64,000 bases of DNA from Tetraselmis striata (lineage: Eukaryota; Chlorophyta; Chlorodendrophyceae; Chlorodendrales; Chlorodendraceae). How positions within the stretch are numbered: the first letter of the stretch is position 1; each line of letters starts with the position of its first letter. The translations under genes and the position numbers were made by a program. Below the pieces are notes generated by a model. That model saw nothing but the letters and a program-made list of their open reading frames with translations, was not told the origin of the DNA and searched no databases. Shown in pieces: positions 41,830 to 53,400 of this stretch. The DNA is taken from positions 1-64,000 of the forward strand of contig VCJN01002219.1 of the NCBI GenBank assembly GCA_006384855.1, in the 5' to 3' direction.

Positions 41830-44800
41830 TGTGACGGCGGGTGGGGGGGGGGGGGGGGGGGGGAGACAAGCGAGAAAATCTCGTCGTTCTCACCAGCGGG
41901 ACGCGTGGGGGCGAGGACGTGTCGCATGGGGAGGCTTCGTCCGCCGTGAAGCATGGCCCCCAGGAGTCGCGAGCCAAGTCGCAGCCCGGCCCCAGGTGGG
42001 GGGGGCATACACCCCGTAGAAGGGCAGCCAGGCACCGTAGAGTACGCCCCGTGATCGGGCTCTTGGTCGTTAGTTTGGCGGTCGTGCACGTCTCGCGTAA
42101 CCAACCCACCTCGTGGCACTGCGCACGAACGGCGGCGGGTACGGGGTACCAGTATCGTCCTGCTATTTATGCATTGCGCTCCTCGCTGCGGCGCGCATTG
42201 TCGCCCAACCATTTTTTTGTAAATATACTGCGAGCATCCAGAGCGCGAGGCGCAGCTCACCTTGGGGATGCGGGCACATGCGGGACACCGGCACACGTGC
42301 GTACACAATAGCGACTAACATGGAAGACCGCCCAACGGCCTCAGAAGCGTCACGTCGCTCTGGTGGCGCCACGAGAAATACGAGACACACCGCCGACATC
42401 GCACTTGGCCGGTTAGTCGTGCCCAGGATGTACGTGGAGTACATGCAAGAGTACATCACTGCGTGGACGCGCGCAGCGCCGTGGGTGCTATGACGTGCAC
42501 GCCCTGTCGCAGCTGAAAATGCGGGTGTCATCAATATTCCAAGCCTGTCCGTATCATTCGTATGCCCTTTAATCCTGACAACTACCATTGCTGGTGTATG
42601 TTTTTACATCAGGGCTTTAACATATGCGCACTACAAACATAACGAACAGCAACTATGAAAGTTTGCCAGCAAAAAAGAGACAAAAGCCTGAAACCAAGGT
42701 CAAGCAGGAGGCCAAGGAGCCAAGAACCAAGGAGGAGCCAAGGGACGAACCACGAAGTCGCTAAGCTACCAGGAACCAAAGGGACCACTGGGGTAGGCTA
42801 TCAGCCGCGGCGAGTACGCTTGCAGCCAATGACTCGGGTCATAGCAACACAGGCCGACGAGCAACGCGACGTAGGCGCAGGAGCACCATCACGTGCCGCG
42901 CGGGCGGCCGCGACCCCGCCAAGAACGTTGTCTGCATGTGCCATGTTGATGAGCAAGTGAAGGAGAAACGGCGGCGCCACGCAGACAAGAGCCGGCCGAT
43001 TTTTTGGCCAGTGTGTGTGTGTGGCTAGCTCTCGCGGCATAACGGCATACCATCGCTCGTACAAGCATGATGGGTGCCCTTCAACAGGGGCAGCTTCAGC
43101 ATGACCTGTGGCCGCGCGTGGTTCATAAGGCTCCTGAGATGTTTGCGATCGACGCCACGTGGTAGACAACACAGACAACAACTTCAATAAAGCAAAAAGA
43201 AAAGCGCACGTACTGGAAGTCTTGAATCCCCATGATTTCTTCTCATCTCCACCCCATTCCACTTCAATTCGCCCCATTTCGCCGAGATTCGTGTTTGTTT
43301 AGTACGCGTGCTGACCCTGCTCACCTTCGGTGATCACAACATTCCACATAAGTCTTTGCATGTAGAAATCCGCGGGCATCTTCGCCTTGGTGCCCAAGCC
43401 ATGGGGCTACTACGGGGCCATGAAGCTTCGCGTTTCAATGCATGCAAGCCTCCTACACCAAGGGGGCAGCCGCTTCATCCGGTCATCGCACTTGTAGGAA
43501 TGTTTAATTCTCGCCTATGACGTTGTTTGGCACAAGGCTAGAATCACCGAAACATGGCCAACGCACAGGGGGGCTGCAACATTAATGTTAGTGGTGTAGC
43601 TACCGTCCGTCGCATTTGCACGTGCGCTCCCGGTGGTGGGTGGACATGTGCATGTCATGTATGACGCGCTAGTCTGAGCCCAGTCAAAGCTACCGTTGCA
43701 ATACATGAGCATTTTCATGACAGTGTGCCGACCGAACTGCAGGCAATTCTCCACAAATTTCAATCCCACAATTTTCCAATCTGCAAGATAAGCGCCCTGG
43801 CTGCGCCTCGCTGGGTAAAAAGTAGTGCACATAAAGTGCTTTCGATTCCGCAGGGGCATGCTTATACCACCTGCACCGTGGGCTACGTGCGATCTCGCCC
43901 CCATCAATAACAATTTCACGACTAGCGCACATGTCCGCGCGCATGTTGCAGCAAATGTCGCCTATGCCCACAGGGAGGAGCCGAAATGACGACGGGGCCG
44001 ACTCGACGTGGAGAGGAATCCAAGAGGTCCTCGAGCCTGGGAGCTTGCGTTGAGTGGCACATTACATGCTCCTATCATGCCCCCCAACCACAACGACTTG
44101 GCTGGCTGGCATGCCGGAGTAGGGGGGTTTCTTCGACAGACAAAAAAATATTCGCCGTTTTATTGGAATGATGTGATATATAGTGAGCGCACTAGACAGC
44201 CCTGCTCACGGGCTCATAGTCCGGTATTCAGATCCAAATTCTTATAAGACAGCGAGATGTAGTGAATATTTGCGTGATTGCAAGATTACTGCTCTTTGCC
44301 GGTCGAACAGCCAGTTTGCGAATGTCGGATGCAGCCAACTAGCTCATCATAGACGCGAAACCATGCGCCGAGCAGCACGGGGTAGGTCGCTAACACATGT
44401 ATCTCGTCGACCATGGCAGAATAAAAAACGGTTCTTTTTGTTCAAATGCCGGCGTGCCGTGCGCTCAAACCGGCCAAAACCCTGTTTCCCAACACATGTT
44501 GCACTGATATTGCCAAATGGCAGGTGCTGCGCACGCACCGTACATCATGGAATTGACCCTAGCGCACCATGTGCACGCCCTTTCATGGGTTTTCCCGCCA
44601 TGACCGCAACGGCCCAGGTCTTCGTGCATTTATCGTCTAGAAGCGCCCCAAGCGAAATCACACCCATAAAACATGCAGACTTTTGTGGCCTGCTGTAATT
44701 TCTTCATCACAGGACGTGCTGCCGCGCATTTAGACTCACTAGTGCCTGACTGAATGGTGAGCGTGCGCTGCCTCGCACCAGTCGCTTAATCTGCGCGCAG

Positions 44801-45838
44801 CATTTGTGTTTTGTGCGTGTCCGCATGACCCTGGCCCGCAAAAGAGTCTATGTATAATGTGCGGAAGTGTATCGATACTACATCATGCCATCTCACGATT
44901 GGCGGCACGGAGCGCTTCCGACATTATAGTCATGGCCTCAATTGACGTCATTGTCACCGTCATGGCGGGTATCGCACGTCGGTGCGGCCCACACACAGGC
45001 TGCTACGAGCCTCCCCACATGATAGGCATGTACACTGCCTTCAACGCAACGGGAACAACGAAACCACGATTTTGCCAATGGATGTGCATTGAGATGTGCA
45101 CATCGTAAGGAGAGCAATCGCCGGCGCCGGACCACCGGTGCCGGTGGACCTAGGAGAGCCCTGGTCGTAGGCCTCAACATGGGCTTGCATGCAACCCATA
45201 ACAACATTCCCCACGGTTCCGCAATAGTTCCGCCTGCCTTTGACATTTGAGACAGGTTTCGCAGTTTGTATGTATTGGAAGCTGTCTCGCTTCTGCATCT
45301 GCACCGGTAGGCGTTCATGGCAACACTCGCTTCCTCCCTACACATATGCATCGATGTGTGTCACGTCATTGTGGACAAAGGGCGTCCCCACAGCATTGAT
45401 TGGTTGATGACACCCCGCAGCCGCAGATTCCCCGGAGAGTGCAGCGCACAGGGCGATGGCAAGTTTCCCTGCATTGCAGTTCGGGTTGTCCCTCTTGACA
45501 TTGCACACAGCGGTCCCCTCGCCAGAGGAATCAGCGCGATGCGGCATAGCCGGCCAGTAGTGCGCACGACCCATCAAGAAGTCAACCAGGCAGCTGATTG
45601 GCCATGTAGATAGACGTGAATTCCTGGGGACGGCATGGGGAGGGATTCCTGTTCTATGTGATGAGGGAGCGGTTGCGGATGTAAAGTATGGGTTATCGCC
45701 AGGGGTGTGCCTGCTTCTCCTCTTCTGATTCTCTCTGAAGCGGCTGGGCTTCCGCAGTTGGTGCCAGCCGGTGCGGCTGGTCGCTATTGTCTGCCAAGAC
45801 CGAGAAGCAGCTGGGGGGAGACCTAAGCGGGTGGCGCT
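41830..45838. other. 4-kb region with no recognised gene
   Basis: It holds a G run at 41842-41862 and several motif-free frames of 60-170 codons on both strands (for example 43919-43515 and 44183-44698). Cys-rich frames around 43971-43690 and 45351-44938 might be relics of a transposon, but no catalytic motif could be assigned. Codon use does not match the NEK10-like exons. Confidence 0.5.
42219..42223 (+). terminator. Candidate poly(A) signal of the NEK10-like gene
   Basis: TGTAA, the usual green-algal poly(A) signal, lies in a TTTTTTTGTAAATA context 500 nt after the stop codon. This would give a long but not unusual 3' UTR. Confidence 0.35.
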
Positions 45839-45864
45839 GAATCACTGATGTTACACATGTGGCA

Positions 45865-45999
45865 GCGCCACCGGGGCGGTGGCGGCTGCGGATGAATGGC
45901 GCGGCTGCCCTGGCAGCCGCCTCATATTCTACAGAGACGCAGGCTGCGCGCGCCGTTGCGGCGGCGGCGCAGCGTGGCGGTACAGAGAAGCTACGGCGG
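45865..45999 (+). CDS. Possible AP2-like exon (partial)
   Basis: Between an acceptor-like GTGGCAG and a strong donor CGG|GTGAGT (donor at 46000) the frame reads Pro-Gly-Arg-Trp-Arg-Leu-Arg-Met then Ser-Tyr-Ser-Thr-Glu-Thr-Gln-Ala-Ala-Arg-Ala-Val-Ala-Ala-Ala. This resembles the second half of an AP2/ERF DNA-binding domain (GxW...YxTExxAARAxxxAA). No flanking exon was found, so it may be a relic or a chance match. Confidence 0.3.
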
Positions 46000-46110
46000 G
46001 TGAGTACCGGTACAGGTGCTGTCTATCACGAATCTACTGTGGCGTTATTAATTCAGGGATGGTAGAATACATACTATCAACCTACATCGACATGGAGTGG
46101 CGGATGCCTC

Positions 46111-47226
46111 CTACGAGTGCGGCTCCGATAGAGGAGTCACCTCCATGCATATCCACTTGTTGCGGCGGTCGCGCACGTGGTGCGGGTTCATGTAGGGCTT
46201 GTGGCACTTCTTGCAGACGTTCACGGCGCGGCTGGCGACGGGCGGCGGCCGAGCGGCGGCTTGCGACGGCGGTGAGGGGCGCATGTGGTAGGACGGAACG
46301 TGTGGCGGAGCCGGCGAGGGCGCCATCGGCATCCCGGGGTGCGGCGGCGCCGGGTACCAGGGGCCCGGGTGCGGCGGCTGCTGTGGCATTGCGCCCATCG
46401 GCAGCATGGCGAGCCCGGGCGGCGGGAACATCGGCAGCTGCGGCACCAACGCGGGGAGGATGCCCTGCCCCGGCACGTGCACCCACACCAGGTGCCCCCC
46501 CGGCGCGCCCTGCGGCATGTACGACGGCAGCACGCCGGGCGCGGGCGGCGCCGGCGCGTGCGGCGGCCACTGCGGCTGCAGCGCTGCGTATGAGCTGGCC
46601 GCGACGCCGGCGGGGGGCGCCGCAGTGTTAACCCTGGTCGGCAGCGGCAGCTCCGAGTTGTCGACGGCCTCCTCGGCGGTGGGGGTGGCCAGCGGGCTCG
46701 GCGAAACTCTTGCTGCCGACGCCATATCGGCCGACGCCGACGACGCTGCGGCCTTGCGCGCCTACGGCCAACGCGAATAGCCGGCAGTCAGACCCTGCGT
46801 GTTCGTGCTCGCGGGACGCACTCGAAGCAGCGGCAGCAAGTCCCCCTTCCCCCCTCCCCACTGCCCCCCCCCCCCCCCACGCCCCGCCGCTTCCCACGGC
46901 AGCAAGTCCCCCCCCCCCCCCCCCCCCCCCCCCAACCCCACACACACACCCCGCTCCCAGTCAATAGTGCACCTGAATTCTATATCAGCGTTTTCACTTT
47001 AGCGCACCTCTATTTTGGCTTGGAAGCGCGCAGCTTTGGAGCTGCCGAGCTGGCGCGCCGACGCGCCGCTGCTGGGGCTGCTCCCGCTGTTGCTGCCCCC
47101 TCGCCGGTTCCGCTTGCGCGGCGCGCCGTGAATTTTGTTTCCCGCCTTGGATGCCACCCGCTCAGGGCCGTTGCTGAGCGAAGGCAGGTCACCCGCGGGC
47201 ACGAGGCCGGAGGGCGATACCGGCAT
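46111..47226 (-). CDS. Proline-rich protein with a Cys/His motif, two-exon model
   Basis: Exon 1 47226-47008, donor GAG|GTGCGC; intron 47007-46762, containing two C-rich runs on the + strand; exon 2 46761-46111 after a CCGTAG acceptor; phase 0, 289 residues. The N-terminal part is Ser/Arg/Gly-rich with a basic patch (Pro-Arg-Lys-Arg-Asn-Arg-Arg). The middle is Pro/Met/Gly-rich low complexity. Near the C-terminus lies Cys-Lys-Lys-Cys-x7-His-His-x9-Cys, a possible small zinc site. No family is recognised. Support comes from the GTGCGC donor used elsewhere here, the long open frame, and TGTAA about 255 nt downstream. Exon 2 alone (from ATG at 46725) is the more secure part. Confidence 0.5.
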
Positions 47227-47229
47227 GTC

Positions 47230-49040
47230 CGTCCCGCGCCAGCGCGTCGCAGCGCGGGGGTGGCACGTGCGACCGCGAGACTGCAAGCGCCGACCAACGG
47301 GGTGGGGGGCGACCAAGCGGTCAGCTCTTCGAGCCAGAGATACACCTGCGCGGCGCTCCCCGCTACCAGACACTCATACTCCAGCCACTCAAAGCACCCC
47401 CCCTAGAGGCTCCAGCGCCCGAGGCAGCCGCCCACCTGGTCAGCGACCGGCTGTTCCAGCTGCCTCGCTCGAGCGGCCAACTGGGCGGGGTGACAGCTTG
47501 GCAGCGCGCGCTGCTGCTTGTACCCGCGCCAGACCACCCCCGACAGTCCGCCGTCTTTGCGCAAGCAGCGATGCAGCACCAACCCCTATCTCGCCTGTCC
47601 CAGCTGTAAGACGACAGAGCACGCGTATATGTGCTTGGAGAGCGGTTGTAGCCCGCTGTCGGCGCGCCCCGGGACGTTAGGGCGGTGCCGTTGGCGGCAC
47701 TCTGCCGCCATGCTGCCACGGCGCTGCGCTGGTCGTGTCGGAAGCAGTCCGCGTCGTGGACTGAAAACGCGCAATATACAACACCAGTAACATACCACGC
47801 CACTAGCATGACGATGCGATGTATTCCGGAGCTGCGCTTTATTGATGTACTGTAGCGACTAGATAGCTCCGGAGTTTCGGAAGTTGGCGGCGCGCGTGTG
47901 GCGGGGCGGGCGGGCGGGCGTTTTGGCGGCTACCCTGTACAGGCAGGTATAGGTACGGGTACTCGGTGGCGGCGGGCGGAACGTCGGACACGTCGCAGAA
48001 TTCCGACGAACTCGCAGCGACTCGGCAACTCCACGGTGAAATATGAAATAAGCGCGCGCCGCGCCCGACGCTCCGCCCGCTCATTGGCCGCGCCTGTCGT
48101 CGTCCGCCGGACGAGATGATCGCGAGTTCTATTATGACAGCATGTCTATTTTACATATTAAGACAAATATACGGTACCTTGTACGTATGTGTACATAAAT
48201 ATACTTATATCCCAAATCATGTATGTACATTAGGCCATTCCGACAGAATGGCCTGGTTTGGGTCCCCCCCCCCCCCCCCCCCCACCCCCCCCTCCATTTT
48301 GAGCCCCCCCTCTGGTTTGTCTGTATTGATCTTCTAGTACTTTTTGTACTACGACACACTATGTAAGTCACTGTAACATGTGGCATGAATTGCACTTCAA
48401 ACAACAAGGCGAGGCACCATGCTTCTCCCCCACCCCAACTGCCTATGATCAGCCACTGATATGCGGAGGGGATGGGAGGAAGTTGAGAGAACAAGAGTTC
48501 ATTGAGAATTGCCCCGGCGACCCATCATAGGGCATATGGCGGTGCTGGGGCTTTGTGCCCTGCTAGTTTTTGAGACTAACTTTGTTGATGGCGTCCCAGC
48601 AACGCATCGGCGGCCGTGCGGTGCGTGTGGGGGCGGTTCCATCATTCCATGTAATGTAGTATTGATTTCGAAGCAATTACAGCAAGCAACGCGCATCGCC
48701 GCTTGCTGCCGCCGCGCTATGGCCCCGCCATCCCTTTGCACATGGCCGATAGCATATATACCCACAACTCCGCTAGGTGATGTCCCGGCGACGCAGCAGC
48801 CATGCGGTGCGCTGCGGCGACGATTTCGGTACTGATTTCGGAGCATTTCCGGGATCTGCGTCATTCCCGGCGAGCATTCCGTGTGGAGGCCCTAGTCCCC
48901 CCCCCCCCCCCCCCCAAACCGTGTAGTGTATGTAGTGGTATGTAGTCACATATACAAATTCTAGCAATCCCAAGCACGAGAACATATTTTGCGTGCTTTT
49001 GGGTCGGTGGTATACATACGCATGCACTGCCATTGTTGTG
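47230..49040. other. Intergenic, no gene recognised
   Basis: GC-rich frames at 47.3-47.8 kb lack motifs. AT-richer sequence runs from 48.1 kb, with C runs at about 48266-48283 and 48898-48915. Nothing can be assigned. Confidence 0.5.
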
Positions 49041-49044
49041 CGGT

Positions 49045-50482
49045 ACTTCTCACTTTCCCGCCGGTCCTTAACACTGGATACAATATTAATACTCCGTATG
49101 TACAAAATCCGGGCGAGCCGGCGCGCCTACTTATTTGTATTGGTTGCGTGTTCCTCCTACGAAACGGTGGACCGTCCATCCGACGACCGGACGACCCACC
49201 ACAAGGCCAACTGCCGGCCTGCGCCCACAGTGGCGTGAAGAGCAGGCCCTCCATGAGGACACCACCACAGCCAACATGGACATCGACATATCTGAGGAGC
49301 AACAGGACGCCGGGGTCGGCACCTTCCTGGCCGCGCTACGAGGCGGCAGAGTGCAACGGCCAGCGATCCGCACGGTCGTAACTGCAATTTTTTTCGCAGG
49401 CACCCAACTCCCACCAGCAACCCGCCGCCACATACGTGTGCTACAACGCCCATCCCACGTGCTCCTCACCGGCCTCCCCGCCGGCACGGACGATTCCACC
49501 CATGCGGCCCTATTGTTCGGCGATCTGGTGGCCCAACATCAAGCTATGGACGATGAGTCACGCGGCCGGACTGAGAGGAACCTGATCCGCACCCTCAGCC
49601 CCAAAATCGGTGTCCAAATCCTACCGGCAGACGTCCGGGTGGTGACTTGCTGCCCTCCCAAACCCACCGCCGCTGACCCAACCGGATCGAGTGGCAGCAA
49701 GCTTCCCACTACCACATGGTCCGTCATCCTGCGCTTGGCCCGCCGAGAAACGGCCGCTAGCGTACCATAGACCCGATGGACAGGAGAGGGCGCGGCGATC
49801 CTCGGCCGCCAGGGACGCCGCTGTCCCACCCGCCTGCTCGGCGCGCCGCACCTCGACGACATCGAGCGCCCAGTACACCAGGTGTGGCTCCGCTCCCCCT
49901 CGTTCACAGGCCTCACATAGGCCGACATGTGGCAGCACCTGGCGGAGGGCCTCCTCCCGGCGTGCGACCAACCTCAACCTGGCGAAGCGGCGGTAGACCA
50001 AACGGCGGAAACGCCAGCAGACACTTTGGCATGCGCCGTCGTTAGAGCCTGGGCCGAGTACGAGGCCGACACACACGCAGACGACGCCGTCATCTGCCCC
50101 CCGACCCGCACCCTATTGGCCCTCCCGGAGGTCCGCGAGGTGCGGAAGGCCCGCCGCTCGGCCGACTCGGTGTGACTCGAACTCCTCGATCCCGATGCGG
50201 CGCGCCTACTACATGACGTGTGCCGCGATGCCGTACTGGCGCTGCCGTTCGGCGACCAGACGAAGGGCAGAGCGGTGGTTCAGATCACCGTCAAACACAG
50301 CGAAGAACGCGAGGACCGGCCAACCACCCCACACCAAAGAGTGATGCCCCCAGCTCTGTCCAAGCAGTTCTTCCGATGCAAGCTGACGGCCAAAGTGATC
50401 TGCACCGGCCCCCTGGCCAACCTGGAGCTGCCGACGGTCAAGTAGCTAGCAGAGGCCATCGCAGCAACCATCAGCCAGCGTA
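49045..50482 (+). mobile_element. Family A element, copy 2, 5' part
   Basis: Starts with the same ACTTCTCACTTTCC as copy 1 and runs to the point where copy 3 was inserted; the 8-bp target duplication CCAGCGTA is at 50475-50482. The coding region opens at 49276 (Met-Asp-Ile-Asp-Ile-Ser-Glu-Glu). It resumes at 56327. Broken copy. Confidence 0.7.
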
Positions 50483-53400
50483 ATGAAGTTTGAAATTGAA
50501 ATTTGAAATTGATTACAACTGCTAGTCTGCTGCATCCACTGGCCCATACTGAGTCGTTCTTAGGACCTGCTATCTCTGACCATGATAGGGAACACTAGGT
50601 GTAATTACATCTCAAGCTAACGACCTTCCTCACGTGTGCCCAAGCCCCTCCTCCTTCTAGTGGGCTGAAGCTAGGACAGCAGCGCCCCCTTGCTGTCTCT
50701 ACCTAAATCAGGCCTATCCCATTCAGAGCTCAGCATGCAAGCTTAGGCAGCCGAAGCGTCCCGCCTGCAGCTACCAAGGTGAGATGGGGGAAGGAGGCTG
50801 ACCGGAATAGCTAAGTGTTGCTCAGTATTTATCCACCGCTGAGCCGGCTAGTATGATTGGTGGGGGCTGCGATGCCCTCCGACATGTAATTGGGTAGATG
50901 TTGCCTGTGGTGGTTGTGGAAATCAGCGGTGTGTGTTCTGTGTGTGTGGTGAGTTTCCGGGTGTGTGTTGGTGTATGAGGTGCACCAGGCACACGGCTAG
51001 TGGTGGGCGGTGTTCTTGAGTCAGCTGGCTTGGTTGTTATTGCTGCGGTGGCTCGCTCAGCAACTTACTGATGCGAGCTGCTAGATGGGTGAGCTGCATC
51101 ATCGTCCGTTTCCCACTCGCTGTCTGAGCCGCGGGTGCGAGAGGCGTGGCTTGCTCCTGCTGCAGTTGCGGTTGGCGCCGTCCGAGCGGCTACGGCCCCT
51201 GGGCTGCTTCGTCTTATGTTTGGCTGTTGTGGCTGCCTTGCCCTTGCCTACGGGGTGGGCTGGCTGGGGTGACGTTCCAGCTGGATGGAGAGGCGCTGTG
51301 GGTTGCGCAGGTGGTGTGACTCCGCGGTGAGGCTGGCCTGTTCGACGGCTATTGCGGGTTGACTGGTAGGAGAGGGCTGTGCTAGCAGCTCTGTGGTTGC
51401 GGTGGTGAGGTGGTGAAGTTCTGCCAGTCATTCTGTGGTGCAATTGGGTGTGCCCTCCCGGAATGTGCGGTGCACTGTTGAGCGTCGGGGGGGATCGAGG
51501 GATATGTCAGCCAGACTTGGTGTCTCTGTCGCTGCACGCTGGGCGGTGTCCACCTCCATGGCGCTGTCGTTCCCCTCGTAGTTGAGTTCGAGTTCTTCCT
51601 CGTCGTCCGCCTGCGCTCCAGGCATGGCAACTGCCGCCGAGGCTGTGGCTGTAGTAGGCGCAGGGGTTGGGTGGCCTGTTCCGGGGGTGCGCTACGTTGC
51701 TACTCCGCGCTGGTCGATGACTGCCACTGCGTCTGCAACCGCTCCGCGCCTCGGTGTTATGTGCTCGAACCTAGGGGGGGGAGCGTCGCGGACTTGGGGT
51801 GTGGTCTGGGCAGATGGGGTCGCTGGAGGTGGCAGTTGGTTTGGGCATGTTGGTGGTGGGGCTGGCGATGTGTCGGCAGGGCGCCTCTCGGTTGGTGCCG
51901 GAGCTGGCGCGGCTTTGATCTTACCGCACGCTGTTGACACTGTCTTGCGCCACGGTTCTGTTCTGTCGGTGCCGCAGGTTTCACCGATGATGCTGTGGTG
52001 GTGGGCGGTCAGCTGCAAGGTGCGGGTGTAGATCGGGCGTCCGGTGGCTCGTAGGGCGAGGGACGCGGGGGCGTTCTTCCGGGCTACTTTCTTCCGCAGG
52101 CCTATCGTTGCGCGTCGGATCTGGTTGTGGCCAGTGTTGTCTCCCATTTCTCCCGCCTCCCGGGTCGTCTGGCTGAAGGGGTGGATGAGCAGCTCCGAGG
52201 GGTCGAACTCGGACTCCGTGAGGTAAATGACGATGGTGGGGAGGCGTATCGCCCGCAGTAGTGCGATATGGGAAGTGAGGGCCATGAAGACCGCCAGCTG
52301 CTCCACTGTTTGCAGCTCCAGGTTGGCATGGGGGCCGGATCAGATCGCTTTGCCCGTTAGTGCGCATCGGAAAAACTGTTCGGATAGTGCCGGCGGCAGG
52401 ACTCCCGGGAGCGGGGTGGTTGGCTGGTCCTCTCGGTCCTCGCTGTGCTCTACTGTGACCTAGCTGCTCGGCCCTGCGACTGGTCGTCAAACGGCAGCGC
52501 CAGTCTTGCGTCGCGGCACACGTCATGTAGTAGGCGCGCCGCATCAGGATCAAGGAGTTCGAGGCGCACCGAGTCGGCTGAGCGGCGGGCTTTCCATACC
52601 AAGCGGACCTCCCGGAGGGCCAGTAGTGTGCGGGTCGGGGGCAGATGATGGCTTCGTCTGCGTATGTGTCGGCCTCGTACTCGGCCCAGGCTCTCACTCT
52701 AGCGAGTGCCAGGACGTATGCTGGTGTCGCCGCCGATTGGTCTGTCGCCGCTTCGCTTGGCTGGGGTTGGTCGTACGCTGGAAGGAGGCCCTCCGCCAAG
52801 TCCTGCCACATGTCGGCCTCAGTGAGGCCTCTGAACGAGGGGGAGCGAAGCCACACCTGGTGTACCGGTCGCTCGATGTCGTCGAGGTGCGGCGCTCCGA
52901 GCAGGCGGGTGGAGCAACGGCGGCCCTTGCGGTCGAGGATCGCTGTGCCCTCTTCTGTCCATTGGGTATGTAGAACGCTCGCGGCATGTTTCTCTGCGGG
53001 CGAGTCGTAGGATGACGGACCCGGTGGTGGTGGGGAGCCCAGTGCCACTCGGTCCAGTGGGGTCGGCAGCGGCGGGCTTGGGGGGGCGGCGAGTCACCAC
53101 TATGACTTCTGCTGGTATTATTTGAACGCCGATTTTGGGGGTCAGGGTGCGGATCGGGTTCGTCACAGTCCGGCCGCGCGACTCCTCGTCCATAGCTTGG
53201 TGCTGGGCCACCAGATCGCCGAACAATAGGGCCACATGGGTGGCATCGTCCGTGCCGGCGGGGAGGCCGGTTAGGAGTAGGTGAGATGGGCGTTGTAGCA
53301 CGCGCATGTGGCGGCGGGTTGCTGGTGGGAGTTGGGTGCCTGCGAAATTATTTGCAGTTACGACCGTGCGGATCGCTGGCTGTTGCACTCTGCCGCCTCA

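Noticed and set aside
42801-45351. Transposase in the 42-45.8 kb region
   Set aside because: Cys-rich frames looked suggestive, but no DDE, HUH or YR motif series could be read on either strand.
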